Under the pieces are notes generated by a model that was given only the letters and a program-made list of their open reading frames with translations, searched no databases and was not told the DNA's origin. Position numbers and translations under genes: made by a program. A stretch of DNA of 12,106 nucleotides from Oscillibacter sp. (GTDB taxonomy: Bacteria > Bacillota > Clostridia > Oscillospirales > Oscillospiraceae), in contig JAFOCY010000072.1 in assembly GCA_017380995.1 (NCBI GenBank), positions 1-12,106 on the forward strand, written 5' to 3'. Positions 1 through 6,521 of the stretch are shown here, piece by piece. The first letter of the stretch is position 1, and every line of letters begins with the position of its first letter.

Positions 1-80
1 CAGATCAGAGCGACAACAAAATACAGGACGATCCGGCGCAGGAGCTTGGACCAATTGATATGTGCAGAATCAAGAGTCAT
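1..80 (-). CDS. ABC sugar transporter permease (MalG-type), N-terminal fragment
   Basis: The last gene of the operon seen here; it runs off the left edge, so only about 26 codons are present. The ATG is at 80-78, and a purine-rich ribosome binding site (AGGAGAGG) lies just upstream, inside the end of the preceding permease gene, whose TGA ends 2 bases before this ATG. The peptide starts MTLDSAHINW and then shows two Arg and a hydrophobic stretch (IVLYFVVALI), which fits a short cytosolic N-terminus followed by the first membrane helix. Bacterial carbohydrate ABC importers usually have two permeases encoded one after the other behind the binding protein, so the second, MalG/UgpE-like permease is expected here. 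The fragment is too short to prove the family; the call rests mainly on position. Confidence 0.75.
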   Translation of the reverse strand, partial: MTLDSAHINWSKLLRRIVLYFVVALI

Positions 81-82
81 GA

Positions 83-1003
83 TCAGTCCTCTCCTTTCTT
101 CAGGGTGGAAACCATGTAAACACTGGCGCATACCAGCAGGATCATAAAGCCAATCACAGAAACAGCGGCGGCCTCGCCCTGCTTGCCGTTGTAGAAGGCC
201 AACTTATAAAGATAGGTGACCAGCGTGTCGGTACGGCTGGCAGGGTCGCCCTTGGTGATGGTCCAGACGATGGGGAAAGAGTTAAAGACGTAGATAATGT
301 TGAGAACGGTGGCAACTGTCAGGCTGGGCTTGACCAGGGGCAGGGTGATGTTGAACAGCTTCTGCCAGTAGTTGGCTCCGTCCACAGTGGCGGCCTCGTA
401 GTAGGACTCGTCGATGCTCTGCAGACCGGACAGGGCGGTAAAGCACACGAAGGGAATGGTAACAAAGATACCGCAGGCGATCTCCCAGGCGAAAAAGGCC
501 TCGGGAGTGGGGGTCCAGTTCACATTGGCGCTGATGATGCCAAGAGACTTCAGGAGCGTATTCAGCGCACCGTAGTCAGTGTCGATGATGAACTTCCATG
601 TGCTGGCCTGAATGACCAGGGTAGTTGCCCAGGGGAAGACCACGATGGCGCGGGCGACCTTACGGCCCTTGAAATTGTTGTTGAGCAGCAGGGCCAGGAT
701 AAAGCCCAAAACCGTGGAGAGCACAACAACGGCGATGGTCCAAATAACGGTGTTTTTCAGCACCATGGCGAACTTTGCGCTGGTAACTACCTTCTCAAAG
801 TTCTCAAGGCCGGCAAAACCCTTGACACGGCCAGCCTTACTGATATCGCTGACGGACATATAGAAGACGTAACCGATGGGAACAACGATAAAGATTGCCA
901 TCAGGATGATGCTGGGCAGAATCCACAGATAAGGCTCTGCCCGCAGCAGCAGGCTCTTTTGATTGCGCTTAGCCGCTGCCTTTTGGAGCTTATTCGTACT
1001 CAC
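83..1003 (-). CDS. ABC sugar transporter permease (MalF/UgpA-type)
   Basis: Inner-membrane permease of a carbohydrate ABC importer, about 306 residues, the normal length. After a basic N-terminus (about residues 1-22) come roughly six hydrophobic helices; the first is near residues 26-48. The cytosolic EAA loop that docks the ATPase is clear: EAATVDGA at about 203-210, followed by a downstream LPLVKPSL segment. The start chosen is the GTG at 1003-1001. An upstream TTG at 1018 is in frame, but the codons after it are the ribosome binding site itself (GGGAGGT, about 7 bases before the GTG), so that longer form is unlikely. It lies downstream of the binding-protein gene across a 181-bp gap with two hairpins and directly abuts the second permease. 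No ATPase gene is visible; many Firmicutes sugar importers use a shared MsmX-type ATPase encoded elsewhere, which I infer here. Confidence 0.93.
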   Translation of the reverse strand: MSTNKLQKAAAKRNQKSLLLRAEPYLWILPSIILMAIFIVVPIGYVFYMSVSDISKAGRVKGFAGLENFEKVVTSAKFAMVLKNTVIWTIAVVVLSTVLGFILALLLNNNFKGRKVARAIVVFPWATTLVIQASTWKFIIDTDYGALNTLLKSLGIISANVNWTPTPEAFFAWEIACGIFVTIPFVCFTALSGLQSIDESYYEAATVDGANYWQKLFNITLPLVKPSLTVATVLNIIYVFNSFPIVWTITKGDPASRTDTLVTYLYKLAFYNGKQGEAAAVSVIGFMILLVCASVYMVSTLKKGED

Positions 1004-1055
1004 GGATATACCTCCCAAAATGATTTCATACAGGGATTCTCTTTTCTTCTCTTCT

Positions 1056-1108
1056 TGCAGTCACTTTCAAAATGCGCATCCATGCCCCGCACTTTGAAAG
1101 TGACTGCA
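1056..1108 (-). repeat. Perfect 16-bp inverted repeat (hairpin) between binding protein and permease genes
   Basis: The arms TGCAGTCACTTTCAAA (1056-1071) and its exact complement (1093-1108) enclose a 21-base loop. In the minus-strand transcript this forms a strong stem after the binding-protein gene and before the permease ribosome binding site. The stem is followed by purine-rich RNA, not a U-run, so it is not a canonical intrinsic terminator. The likeliest role, by analogy with malE-malF type intergenic structures, is to block 3' decay or dampen read-through so that binding protein exceeds permease. That role is inferred. Confidence 0.8.
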
Positions 1109-1113
1109 CATAG

Positions 1114-1142
1114 GATGGGCCGGACCGAGGGCCCGGCCCATC
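1114..1142 (-). repeat. GC-rich 10-bp hairpin after the binding-protein gene
   Basis: The arms GATGGGCCGG (1114-1123) and CCGGCCCATC (1133-1142) are exact complements with a 9-base loop. It lies 42 bases past the stop codon of the solute-binding protein gene and just 5' (in the transcript) of the 16-bp hairpin at 1056-1108. No U-run follows on the minus strand, so full termination is doubtful; a partial terminator or mRNA-stabilising structure is more likely. Confidence 0.75.
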
Positions 1143-1184
1143 TCTTTATGCTGTTTTACTGGTGGTCAGACTGCAAAACCGGAA

Positions 1185-2462
1185 TTAGCCGGCGATCTCA
1201 GCCTGCAGATCATCCAGCAGGGTCTGGACGTCGCCGCCCAGCAGAGCCTGCTGCAGAACATCAATGACGCCCTGCTTCACATCAGCCCACTCAGCCTTAG
1301 CGGTGGGGTAGAACTTAGCGGAGCCAACGATCTCGATCCAGGCAGCGCTCTCGGGGTTAGCAGCAGCCATGGCCTCGCCGCCAGCGGAGGTAGCGGGCAG
1401 GAAGTCTTCCATCAGAACCCACTCAGAGTAGGGCTCGTCGTCATAGAAAGCGTCCACAACAGCGGTAACAGCAGCCAGCTCAGCCTCGGTGTAGTCGTTG
1501 TCGAAGCACATGATGCGGTCCATAACGCCGGCGGAAACAGAAGTGTTGTCACCGTTGACGGGGATGGAAGCCACAGCATAGTTCACGTCATAGCCGCCGA
1601 CAGAGCAATAGGTGGGGATGGAGTTGGGTCCGATCATCATGGCAACCTTGCCAGCGCCGAACATATCCTGGTTGTCGTAACGGGTCTCGTTGGCGGGGTC
1701 AGAGTTGGTCAGACCAGCGTTGACCATGTTGATGATGAACTTGATAGCCTCAACGTTCTCGGGGCTGTTCAGAGTCCAGTTGCCCTCGGCGTCAGTGAAG
1801 TCGCCGCCGTTGTTCCAGATGTAGTAAGCGAAGCAGGCCTGGCCCTCGTCGGTGGTCATGTCAACGCCCCAGGGATAGACCTCGCCGCCGTAGAAGTCAT
1901 AGATCTTCTGGGCAACATCCATCAGCTCGTCCCAGGTGGTGGGAACGGAAACGCCGACCTCGTTGAGAATGTCAACGTTGTAGTACAGAGCGCGGGCGGA
2001 AGCCAGATCAGGCACGGCCCAAACGGTGCCGTCAACCACGGACTGATCCAGGAAAGCCTCGTAGAACTTGGCGTAGGTCTCCTCGCTGACCCACTCCTCG
2101 GCAGGCAGCAGCAGGCCGTCAGCCTGATAGTCAGCGAACACGTCGATGTTCAGCAGGTCGGGAGCCTCGTTGTTGGCGATGCGGGTGTTGACCACGGTGT
2201 AGATGTCGTTCCAGGAGACAACGTCCACGACCAGGTTGATGTTCTCGTTGGCGGCGTTGAACTTGGCAACGAAGTCAGCCCACCAATCGGCGGTCTGGGT
2301 GCCGTACTGAGCGGCGATCATGTTGACCTCAACCTTTTCAGTGGCAGCGGGAGCAGAAGCGGCGGGAGCGGAAGCAGCGGGAGCCTCTTCCTTCTTGGCG
2401 CCGCAGGCGGCCAGACTCAAGGTCATGACCGCAGCCAGGGCAATTGCGAGAATTCTTTTCAT
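1185..2462 (-). CDS. ABC transporter extracellular sugar-binding lipoprotein
   Basis: A 425-residue family 1 (MalE/UgpB-like) solute-binding protein that would capture a sugar outside the cell and deliver it to the two permeases downstream. It begins with a lipoprotein signal: MKR, a hydrophobic core, and the lipobox LAAC with the lipidated Cys at position 20. A low-complexity Ala/Pro/Ser tether (about 28-42) follows, then the mature domain, starting near VEVNMIAAQYGTQTADWW. Aromatic-rich patches fit a sugar-binding cleft. The ATG at 2462 has a strong ribosome binding site (AAGGAGGA, 7 bases away). A perfect-consensus promoter lies 63 bases upstream, so the gene can be transcribed apart from the catabolic genes before it. 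The substrate cannot be read from sequence; the neighbours suggest a GlcNAc- or GalNAc-containing disaccharide or oligosaccharide. Confidence 0.94.
   Translation of the reverse strand: MKRILAIALAAVMTLSLAACGAKKEEAPAASAPAASAPAATEKVEVNMIAAQYGTQTADWWADFVAKFNAANENINLVVDVVSWNDIYTVVNTRIANNEAPDLLNIDVFADYQADGLLLPAEEWVSEETYAKFYEAFLDQSVVDGTVWAVPDLASARALYYNVDILNEVGVSVPTTWDELMDVAQKIYDFYGGEVYPWGVDMTTDEGQACFAYYIWNNGGDFTDAEGNWTLNSPENVEAIKFIINMVNAGLTNSDPANETRYDNQDMFGAGKVAMMIGPNSIPTYCSVGGYDVNYAVASIPVNGDNTSVSAGVMDRIMCFDNDYTEAELAAVTAVVDAFYDDEPYSEWVLMEDFLPATSAGGEAMAAANPESAAWIEIVGSAKFYPTAKAEWADVKQGVIDVLQQALLGGDVQTLLDDLQAEIAG
2344..2385 (-). repeat. Short in-frame tandem repeat coding the lipoprotein tether
   Basis: About 2.8 copies of a 15-bp unit (units start near 2344, 2359 and 2374, differing at one or two bases) encode the repeated APAAS tether just after the lipidation site. 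The unit is a multiple of three, so gain or loss of copies would lengthen or shorten the linker without a frameshift. Confidence 0.7.
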
Positions 2463-2524
2463 TGTAGTTCCTCCTTATAATCTTACGAAAAAGCCTGCAG
2501 ATTTTTACAGACCTTTACGCCTAC

Positions 2525-2553
2525 ATTATACGGCAGCCTTGTCATTTTGTCAA
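2525..2553 (-). promoter_or_regulatory. Consensus sigma-A promoter for the transporter genes
   Basis: On the minus strand, TTGACA (2553-2548), a 17-base spacer and TATAAT (2530-2525) match the vegetative promoter consensus at all 12 positions. The transcript would start near 2518 and have a leader of about 55 bases before the binding-protein ATG. It should be strong without an activator, so the transporter probably has its own expression on top of read-through from the nag genes. Confidence 0.9.
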
Positions 2554-2559
2554 ATTAAG

Positions 2560-2600
2560 GTTTTCGGCGGCCGCCGTCTTTTGTGAATGTTGCCGAAAAC
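2560..2600. repeat. Palindrome and overlapping inverted repeat upstream of the transporter promoter
   Basis: CGGCGGCCGCCG (2565-2576) is a perfect 12-bp self-complementary sequence 11 bases upstream of the -35 box. It overlaps a looser inverted repeat, GTTTTCGGC (2560-2568) with GCCGAAAAC (2592-2600), a 9-bp stem with a 23-base loop. The two foldings exclude each other. No U-run follows on the minus strand, so this is a poor terminator for the nagA transcript. It could be an operator or a weak read-through barrier; the function is not known. Confidence 0.5.
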
Positions 2601-2607
2601 GTTTACT
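2593..2607 (+). promoter_or_regulatory. cre-like/LacI-type operator upstream of the transporter promoter
   Basis: The sequence CCGAAAACGTTTACT has the AAACGTTT core (2597-2604) and fits the Bacillus cre consensus WTGNAANCGNWNNCW except for its first two positions. Its centre is about 82 bases upstream of the predicted transporter start site, far enough to act as an upstream activator site or, for transcripts arriving from nagA, as a roadblock. Two sites with the same core lie in the regulator-operon gap. CcpA or a local LacI-family protein would be the candidate binder; neither is encoded in the window. Confidence 0.55.
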
Positions 2608-2628
2608 GAGGAATTTTCTCTGAAAGCA

Positions 2629-3759
2629 TCAACCTTCCAGAGCTTTTCCCCCCAGATACACAGCCGTTTTCTCCAGATCCGCGGTGCAGACCACAAAGTC
2701 GGCAAGCTTGCCGGGGGCAATGGAGCCGATCTCTTCGCCTCTTCCCAGCTGACGGGCGGGGATGATGGTGGAAGAAAGGATGGCCTGCTCCTTGGAAATA
2801 CCAAACTCCACAGCCTTGCGCATACAGTCGTAGAGGTTGGTGGCAGAACCTGCGATGGTGCCGTCCGCCAATCTGGCTACATTCCCCTCCAGGAACACTT
2901 CCTGGCCGCCCAACTCATACTGGCCGTTGGGCATGCCGCAGCAGCGCAGGGCATCGGACACCAAACAAATGCGTCCGGGGAAGAGCTTGAAGGCCATCCG
3001 CACAGAGGAGGGATGGACATGCTCGCCATCGCAGATCAGCTCCGCGATCACATTCTCCCGCTCGCTGCCGGCGCCGATGACGCCGGGCTTACGGTGGTGA
3101 ATGGGGGGCATGGCGTTGTAGAGGTGGGTCAGGTGAGTAGCACCGGCAGCAAGGACCGCGTCGGCCTCCTCGTAGTTAGCGTCGGTATGGGCGATGGAGA
3201 CGGTGCAAAGCTTGCTGGCCTCCCGGGTAAATTCCACCGCACCGGGGAGCTCCGGAGCCACATCCGCAATGCGAACAAGACCGTTGCATCCCTCATAGAG
3301 CTTTTTAAAGGCCTCGAAATCGGGATCCTTCAGATAAGCGCCGTTCTGGGCTCCCTTTTTCTTCTCAGAGAAGAAGGGGCCTTCCATCTGGATACCCATG
3401 AGGCGGGCACAGCCTTCGGGCTGCTCCTCGGTCAGGCGCAGAGCGGTAGCAAATGCCTTCTCCAGCACCTCGTAGGGCAGCGTCATGGAAGCGGGGGCAA
3501 AGGAGGTGACGCCGTTCTTTGCAAGATACTGCGCCATCTTCACCAGGCCCTCATAGTCGCCGTCAGAAAAGTCGGCGCCGGAGTTGCCGTGGTTATGGAC
3601 ATCGATGAGGCCGGGGATCACATACTGGCCCTCCAGGTCCACGCCGTCTTCGGCGGGAACGGTGGAGAGGACTTCTGTGAACTTACCGTCGGCCACGCGG
3701 AAGCTGCCGTGGGTAAACACGCCTTCTTCCGTAAAAATGTAAGCATTTTTAAAAAGCAT
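2629..3759 (-). CDS. nagA: N-acetylglucosamine-6-phosphate deacetylase
   Basis: Cytosolic amidohydrolase that removes acetate from GlcNAc-6-phosphate to give glucosamine-6-phosphate, the substrate of NagB encoded upstream in the same operon. The 376 residues match the usual length. Visible landmarks are PGLIDVHNHG with the metal-site His pair (56 and 58), the metal-binding Glu in QMEGPFF (126), His191 in IAHTDA, His212 in THLYNAM, and Asp269 in LVSDA, the catalytic acid/base position of the family. The ATG at 3759 follows a strong AAAGGAGGAG ribosome binding site, 14 bases after the CBM9-like gene. No key residue is missing. The gene is the last before the transporter promoter, and no clear terminator follows it. 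Confidence 0.96.
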   Translation of the reverse strand: MLFKNAYIFTEEGVFTHGSFRVADGKFTEVLSTVPAEDGVDLEGQYVIPGLIDVHNHGNSGADFSDGDYEGLVKMAQYLAKNGVTSFAPASMTLPYEVLEKAFATALRLTEEQPEGCARLMGIQMEGPFFSEKKKGAQNGAYLKDPDFEAFKKLYEGCNGLVRIADVAPELPGAVEFTREASKLCTVSIAHTDANYEEADAVLAAGATHLTHLYNAMPPIHHRKPGVIGAGSERENVIAELICDGEHVHPSSVRMAFKLFPGRICLVSDALRCCGMPNGQYELGGQEVFLEGNVARLADGTIAGSATNLYDCMRKAVEFGISKEQAILSSTIIPARQLGRGEEIGSIAPGKLADFVVCTADLEKTAVYLGGKALEG

Positions 3760-3773
3760 GAAAACTCCTCCTT

Positions 3774-4376
3774 TTATGCAAAGATGAGCTTGCCGAAATC
3801 CTGGGGACGGTGGAAATCCGGCGTTTCGGAGGCAGGGGGATTCCAGGCCAGAAAATGTGGGTTCACTGTGCAGTCACCGCACTTATAGCAGTTGGCAGTC
3901 ATGGTGAGCCCGCTTTTCAATTCCAGCTCCGGATAGAAGCAGCGCAGAAATTCCAGGGGGATGCGGTATGTCAGTTCCCAACCGTCCGCAGTGCGGGCAG
4001 TCTTGATCCCAAACCGCTCGTCCGCTTTCTTGGGCAGAAGACGCATGGAATCATGCCGTCCGTGGCCGAAACCAAGGTGGAGGCAGCCGTTGGGATTGAC
4101 TTCAAAGTTCAGATAGCGTCCGTCGGCGGGGCAGGGGGAGAAGAAAAACTCCATGCAGCTATCCTCACAGACATGGGCCAAAAGGTCTGTCAGCTCCGCC
4201 CGGATATTCTTCTCCACGGCGCGCTGATGCACATAGATGGCCGTTTCGTCATAGGCGATCTGAGCAGTCATGGAGATGCCGAAATCCGGCGTCCACATCA
4301 CATGGTCCACTTCCATCACCGGGATGGCGTTCCAATCCGGTGCGCCGCAGACCTTCTTTACCTGATATTCCCTCAT
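3774..4376 (-). CDS. CBM9-like carbohydrate-binding protein, no export signal
   Basis: A 200-residue protein resembling the stand-alone carbohydrate-binding family 9-like proteins of Firmicutes. Supporting traits are the early DHVMWTPDFG segment, the strand pattern around TAQIAYDETAIYVHQRA, the EDSCMEFFFSPCPADGRYLNFEVNPNG core, the GWELTYRIPLEFL strand and the late NPHFLAWNPP...PDFHRPQDFGKL ending typical of the family. There is no signal peptide or membrane helix, so it should be cytosolic, which is odd for a sugar-binding module. Its ATG overlaps the stop of the ROK gene (ATGA, 4373-4376) and no good ribosome binding site is visible, so translation is probably coupled. It might bind or chaperone an intermediate of this pathway, but no reaction can be assigned. 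Confidence 0.75.
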   Translation of the reverse strand: MREYQVKKVCGAPDWNAIPVMEVDHVMWTPDFGISMTAQIAYDETAIYVHQRAVEKNIRAELTDLLAHVCEDSCMEFFFSPCPADGRYLNFEVNPNGCLHLGFGHGRHDSMRLLPKKADERFGIKTARTADGWELTYRIPLEFLRCFYPELELKSGLTMTANCYKCGDCTVNPHFLAWNPPASETPDFHRPQDFGKLIFA

Positions 4377-5755
4377 CGAATGGCAGGGAGGCTGGCGGCA
4401 GCCACGCTCTGGCCCACGCGGCGGGTCTTCTCATCGGGGAGCATGACCTCACACTTGGCGGCAAGCTCAGGATACTCCTCCTTCAGGATGTCGTTGCACA
4501 CCTGCAAAATGGTATCGCCGCCCTTGCCGGACATGACGCGGCCCAGCATCATCAGGTGCTCGATATCATAGAACTGGGAATACTGCACCACAGCGTAAGC
4601 CAGATAAGCGCCGATGGAGCGGAACACAGCCTGGGCGCGGGGATCGTCTGCCTCCATGAGGCCCTGGACCACCTTCAGCTTCTCCGCGGGAGAAAGCTGG
4701 GGATCCAGCTCAATGCCGGCCCGGGGGGCCAGCTTGATAACGGCATCCTGGGAGAAATACTTGCAGCCAACGCCGTAGTCGGTGGACCACTCGTCCTGCA
4801 TGGCGTCCTCCTGCAGATCCACAGGGGCGAAGGCCAGCTCGTTGATCCAGCCCAAGACGTTCTGGTCCTTATCCACATAGCCAACGGCCTCGGAAGTGCC
4901 CATGGCCATGCCCATCAGATTGCCCTTGCCCAGGCCCATAGCGCCGGCCAGGGCAGAAACGTCGCCGTCGTTTGCCACCAAAATGGGAACATTGGGGCCG
5001 ATCTCGGCAGCCGCGCGGTCAAAAACAGTCTTTACATAGTCCCACTCACTGCGGGGGACCTTGTAGAAGATGCTGGAGATCATGGGAGCGTTGCCGATAA
5101 AGACGCCGGCAGAGGAAACGCCGATGGCGTCCACACGGGGCATCTTGGAGGCTGCGGTGCGGAAGGCGGCCAGGATCTCGTTGTACTGGTAGGTGGGATC
5201 CTCATTCAGCTTGGGGAACCAAACCACCTCTTCGGAGTAAACGGGCTCGCCGTCAATGACAGCGCTGACCTTGCGGTCGGAGCCGCCGGCGTCAAAGCCG
5301 ATGCGGCAGCCTTCCATATGGCCGCCGATGGGAAGAGCCTCCTCATTGGCGGCAGGGCACTTGTCATAGGGCAGGTCCAGGATCTCCAGATCCCGCTCAT
5401 AGAGCTGGCCCACAAAGGTAAAGTCAAACTGGCGCTCACCGTCAGCGGTGTAGGCCTTCTGCAAACGCTGGGCGATCTCGCTGCAGCCGCAGATATACAC
5501 ACGGAAGCCGCCGATAGACCACAGCAGGAATTTCACAAAGCGCTCCACGTAGCGGTAGTCGGCCTCGGCCATGTCAGGGGTGCCATAGATCTTGGTCTCA
5601 CGGACGGAGATATGGCCCTTATCCCGCTCCACAGCGATGGCCAGGGGCTGCTTAGCGCCCTTGAGATAAGCTTCAGACCAGACGCCAAAGGGAATGAATC
5701 CCTCGTCCAGCTCGGGAAGGTGCTTCAGGCTGTATTCAATGCCCAAATACTTCAT
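4373..5755 (-). CDS. Atypical ROK-family sugar kinase-like protein with N-terminal extension
   Basis: A 460-residue protein; typical ROK kinases have about 300. The ROK/actin-like fold appears to begin only near residue 150: IGFDAGGSDRK (152-162) is the first phosphate loop, ILVANDGD (258-265) carries the usual catalytic Asp (263), and MAMGTSEAVGYV (283-294) is the second phosphate loop. The first 150 or so residues are not ROK-like; they contain YICGCSEIAQRLQ and show no helix-turn-helix that would mark a repressor. The zinc motif of many ROK kinases (CxCGxxGC) is absent; WINELAFAPVDL stands near the place where ExGH and the Cys cluster usually occur. In the operon, a GlcNAc kinase making GlcNAc-6-phosphate for NagA would fit, but a non-kinase sensor is possible. 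It has a good AGGAGGA site before its ATG and lies 16 bases after nagB. Confidence 0.75.
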   Translation of the reverse strand: MKYLGIEYSLKHLPELDEGFIPFGVWSEAYLKGAKQPLAIAVERDKGHISVRETKIYGTPDMAEADYRYVERFVKFLLWSIGGFRVYICGCSEIAQRLQKAYTADGERQFDFTFVGQLYERDLEILDLPYDKCPAANEEALPIGGHMEGCRIGFDAGGSDRKVSAVIDGEPVYSEEVVWFPKLNEDPTYQYNEILAAFRTAASKMPRVDAIGVSSAGVFIGNAPMISSIFYKVPRSEWDYVKTVFDRAAAEIGPNVPILVANDGDVSALAGAMGLGKGNLMGMAMGTSEAVGYVDKDQNVLGWINELAFAPVDLQEDAMQDEWSTDYGVGCKYFSQDAVIKLAPRAGIELDPQLSPAEKLKVVQGLMEADDPRAQAVFRSIGAYLAYAVVQYSQFYDIEHLMMLGRVMSGKGGDTILQVCNDILKEEYPELAAKCEVMLPDEKTRRVGQSVAAASLPAIR

Positions 5756-5771
5756 AGTGACGATCCTCCTA

Positions 5772-6506
5772 TCAGATCTGGCTCAAAGCAGCCTCATCCG
5801 CGATCACAGTAACATCGGGATGGAACTGCAGGATGGAAGCGGGAACCATGGGGGTAACAGGGCCAAAGAAGGACTTCTTGACGATCTCGGCCTTGTCGGC
5901 GCCGGTAGCGATCAGCAGGATCTTCCGGGCGGACATCACAGTGCCGATGCCCATGGTGTAAGCGGCAGTGGGGACTTCGTCGATAGAGTTGAAGAAGCGC
6001 TTGTTGGCCTCGCGGGTGATCTCCTCCAGCTCCACCTCGTGGGTCTTGGCCACAAAGGTGTCACAGGGCTCGTTGAAGCCGATATGGCCGTCGTGGCCGA
6101 TGCCCAGCAGCTGCAGGTCGATGCCGCCCCACTCCTCGATCTTCTCCTCATAAGCCTCGCACATGGCCTCCACATTCTCCGTCAGGCCGTCGGGCACAAT
6201 GGTGTGCTCCTTGTCAATGTTGATGTGCTTGAAGAGATTCTCGTTCATGAAGTAGCGGTAGCTCTGGGGATGATCGCCGGAGAGGCCCTTGTACTCATCC
6301 AGGTTGGCAGAGCGGACACGGGAGAAGTCCAGTTCGCCGGCCTCGCAGCGGCGCACCAGCTCCCGGTACAGGGGCAGGGGGCTTGAGCCGGTAGCCAGAC
6401 CCAGCAGGCAAGCAGGCTTTTCCTGCAGCAGGGCGGTATAGAGGTCTGCTGCGCGCTTGCCCACTTCTTCGGGGTTGGCGCAGCGAATGATCTTCACATG
6501 ATTCAT
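5772..6506 (-). CDS. nagB: Glucosamine-6-phosphate deaminase
   Basis: Cytosolic aldose-ketose isomerase/deaminase converting glucosamine-6-phosphate to fructose-6-phosphate and ammonia, the last step from GlcNAc into glycolysis. Its 244 residues match the short Gram-positive form; the C-terminal part that carries allosteric GlcNAc-6-phosphate contacts in the longer E. coli enzyme is not present. Landmarks: LGLATGSSPLPLY (about 35-47, phosphate loop), ANLDEY with Asp70 (E. coli Asp72), GIGHDGHIGFNEP with Asp139 and His141 (E. coli Asp141 and His143), and the late MGIGTVMSARKILLIATG segment. The ATG at 6506 has an AAGGAGA site 7 bases away. It follows galE by 15 bases and precedes the ROK gene by 16. 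Confidence 0.96.
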   Translation of the reverse strand: MNHVKIIRCANPEEVGKRAADLYTALLQEKPACLLGLATGSSPLPLYRELVRRCEAGELDFSRVRSANLDEYKGLSGDHPQSYRYFMNENLFKHINIDKEHTIVPDGLTENVEAMCEAYEEKIEEWGGIDLQLLGIGHDGHIGFNEPCDTFVAKTHEVELEEITREANKRFFNSIDEVPTAAYTMGIGTVMSARKILLIATGADKAEIVKKSFFGPVTPMVPASILQFHPDVTVIADEAALSQI

Positions 6507-6521
6507 AAAACGCTCTCCTTT

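Noticed and set aside
1004..1018. Longer permease start at the TTG at 1018
   Set aside because: The codons after it are the GGGAGGT ribosome binding site of the GTG at 1003.
1056..1142. Intrinsic transcription terminators
   Set aside because: The hairpins are strong but lack a U-run on the minus strand, and the permease gene that follows needs the same transcript, so I list them as repeats.
959..1267. 102-codon plus-strand frame over the hairpin region
   Set aside because: It crosses the permease start, both hairpins and the end of the binding-protein gene; no ribosome binding site and no family likeness.
2470..2518. Attenuator or riboswitch in the binding-protein leader
   Set aside because: A weak imperfect stem (AAAG/CTTT plus 4 bp with a bulge) can be drawn next to a short T-run, but it is poor, and the 55-base leader is too short for a known riboswitch.
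2587..3888. 433-codon plus-strand open frame opposite nagA
   Set aside because: Same antisense shadow effect; it runs through nagA and into the CBM9-like gene and shows no recognisable domain.
4373..5755. ROK repressor (NagC-type)
   Set aside because: No helix-turn-helix is visible in the N-terminal 150 residues, so a DNA-binding role is not supported.
4340..5812. Long open frame of 490 codons on the plus strand opposite the ROK gene
   Set aside because: It mirrors the codon bias of the minus-strand gene (low-complexity Gly/Ala/His/Leu-rich translation), has no ribosome binding site and crosses several gene junctions. The minus-strand gene has clear family motifs.
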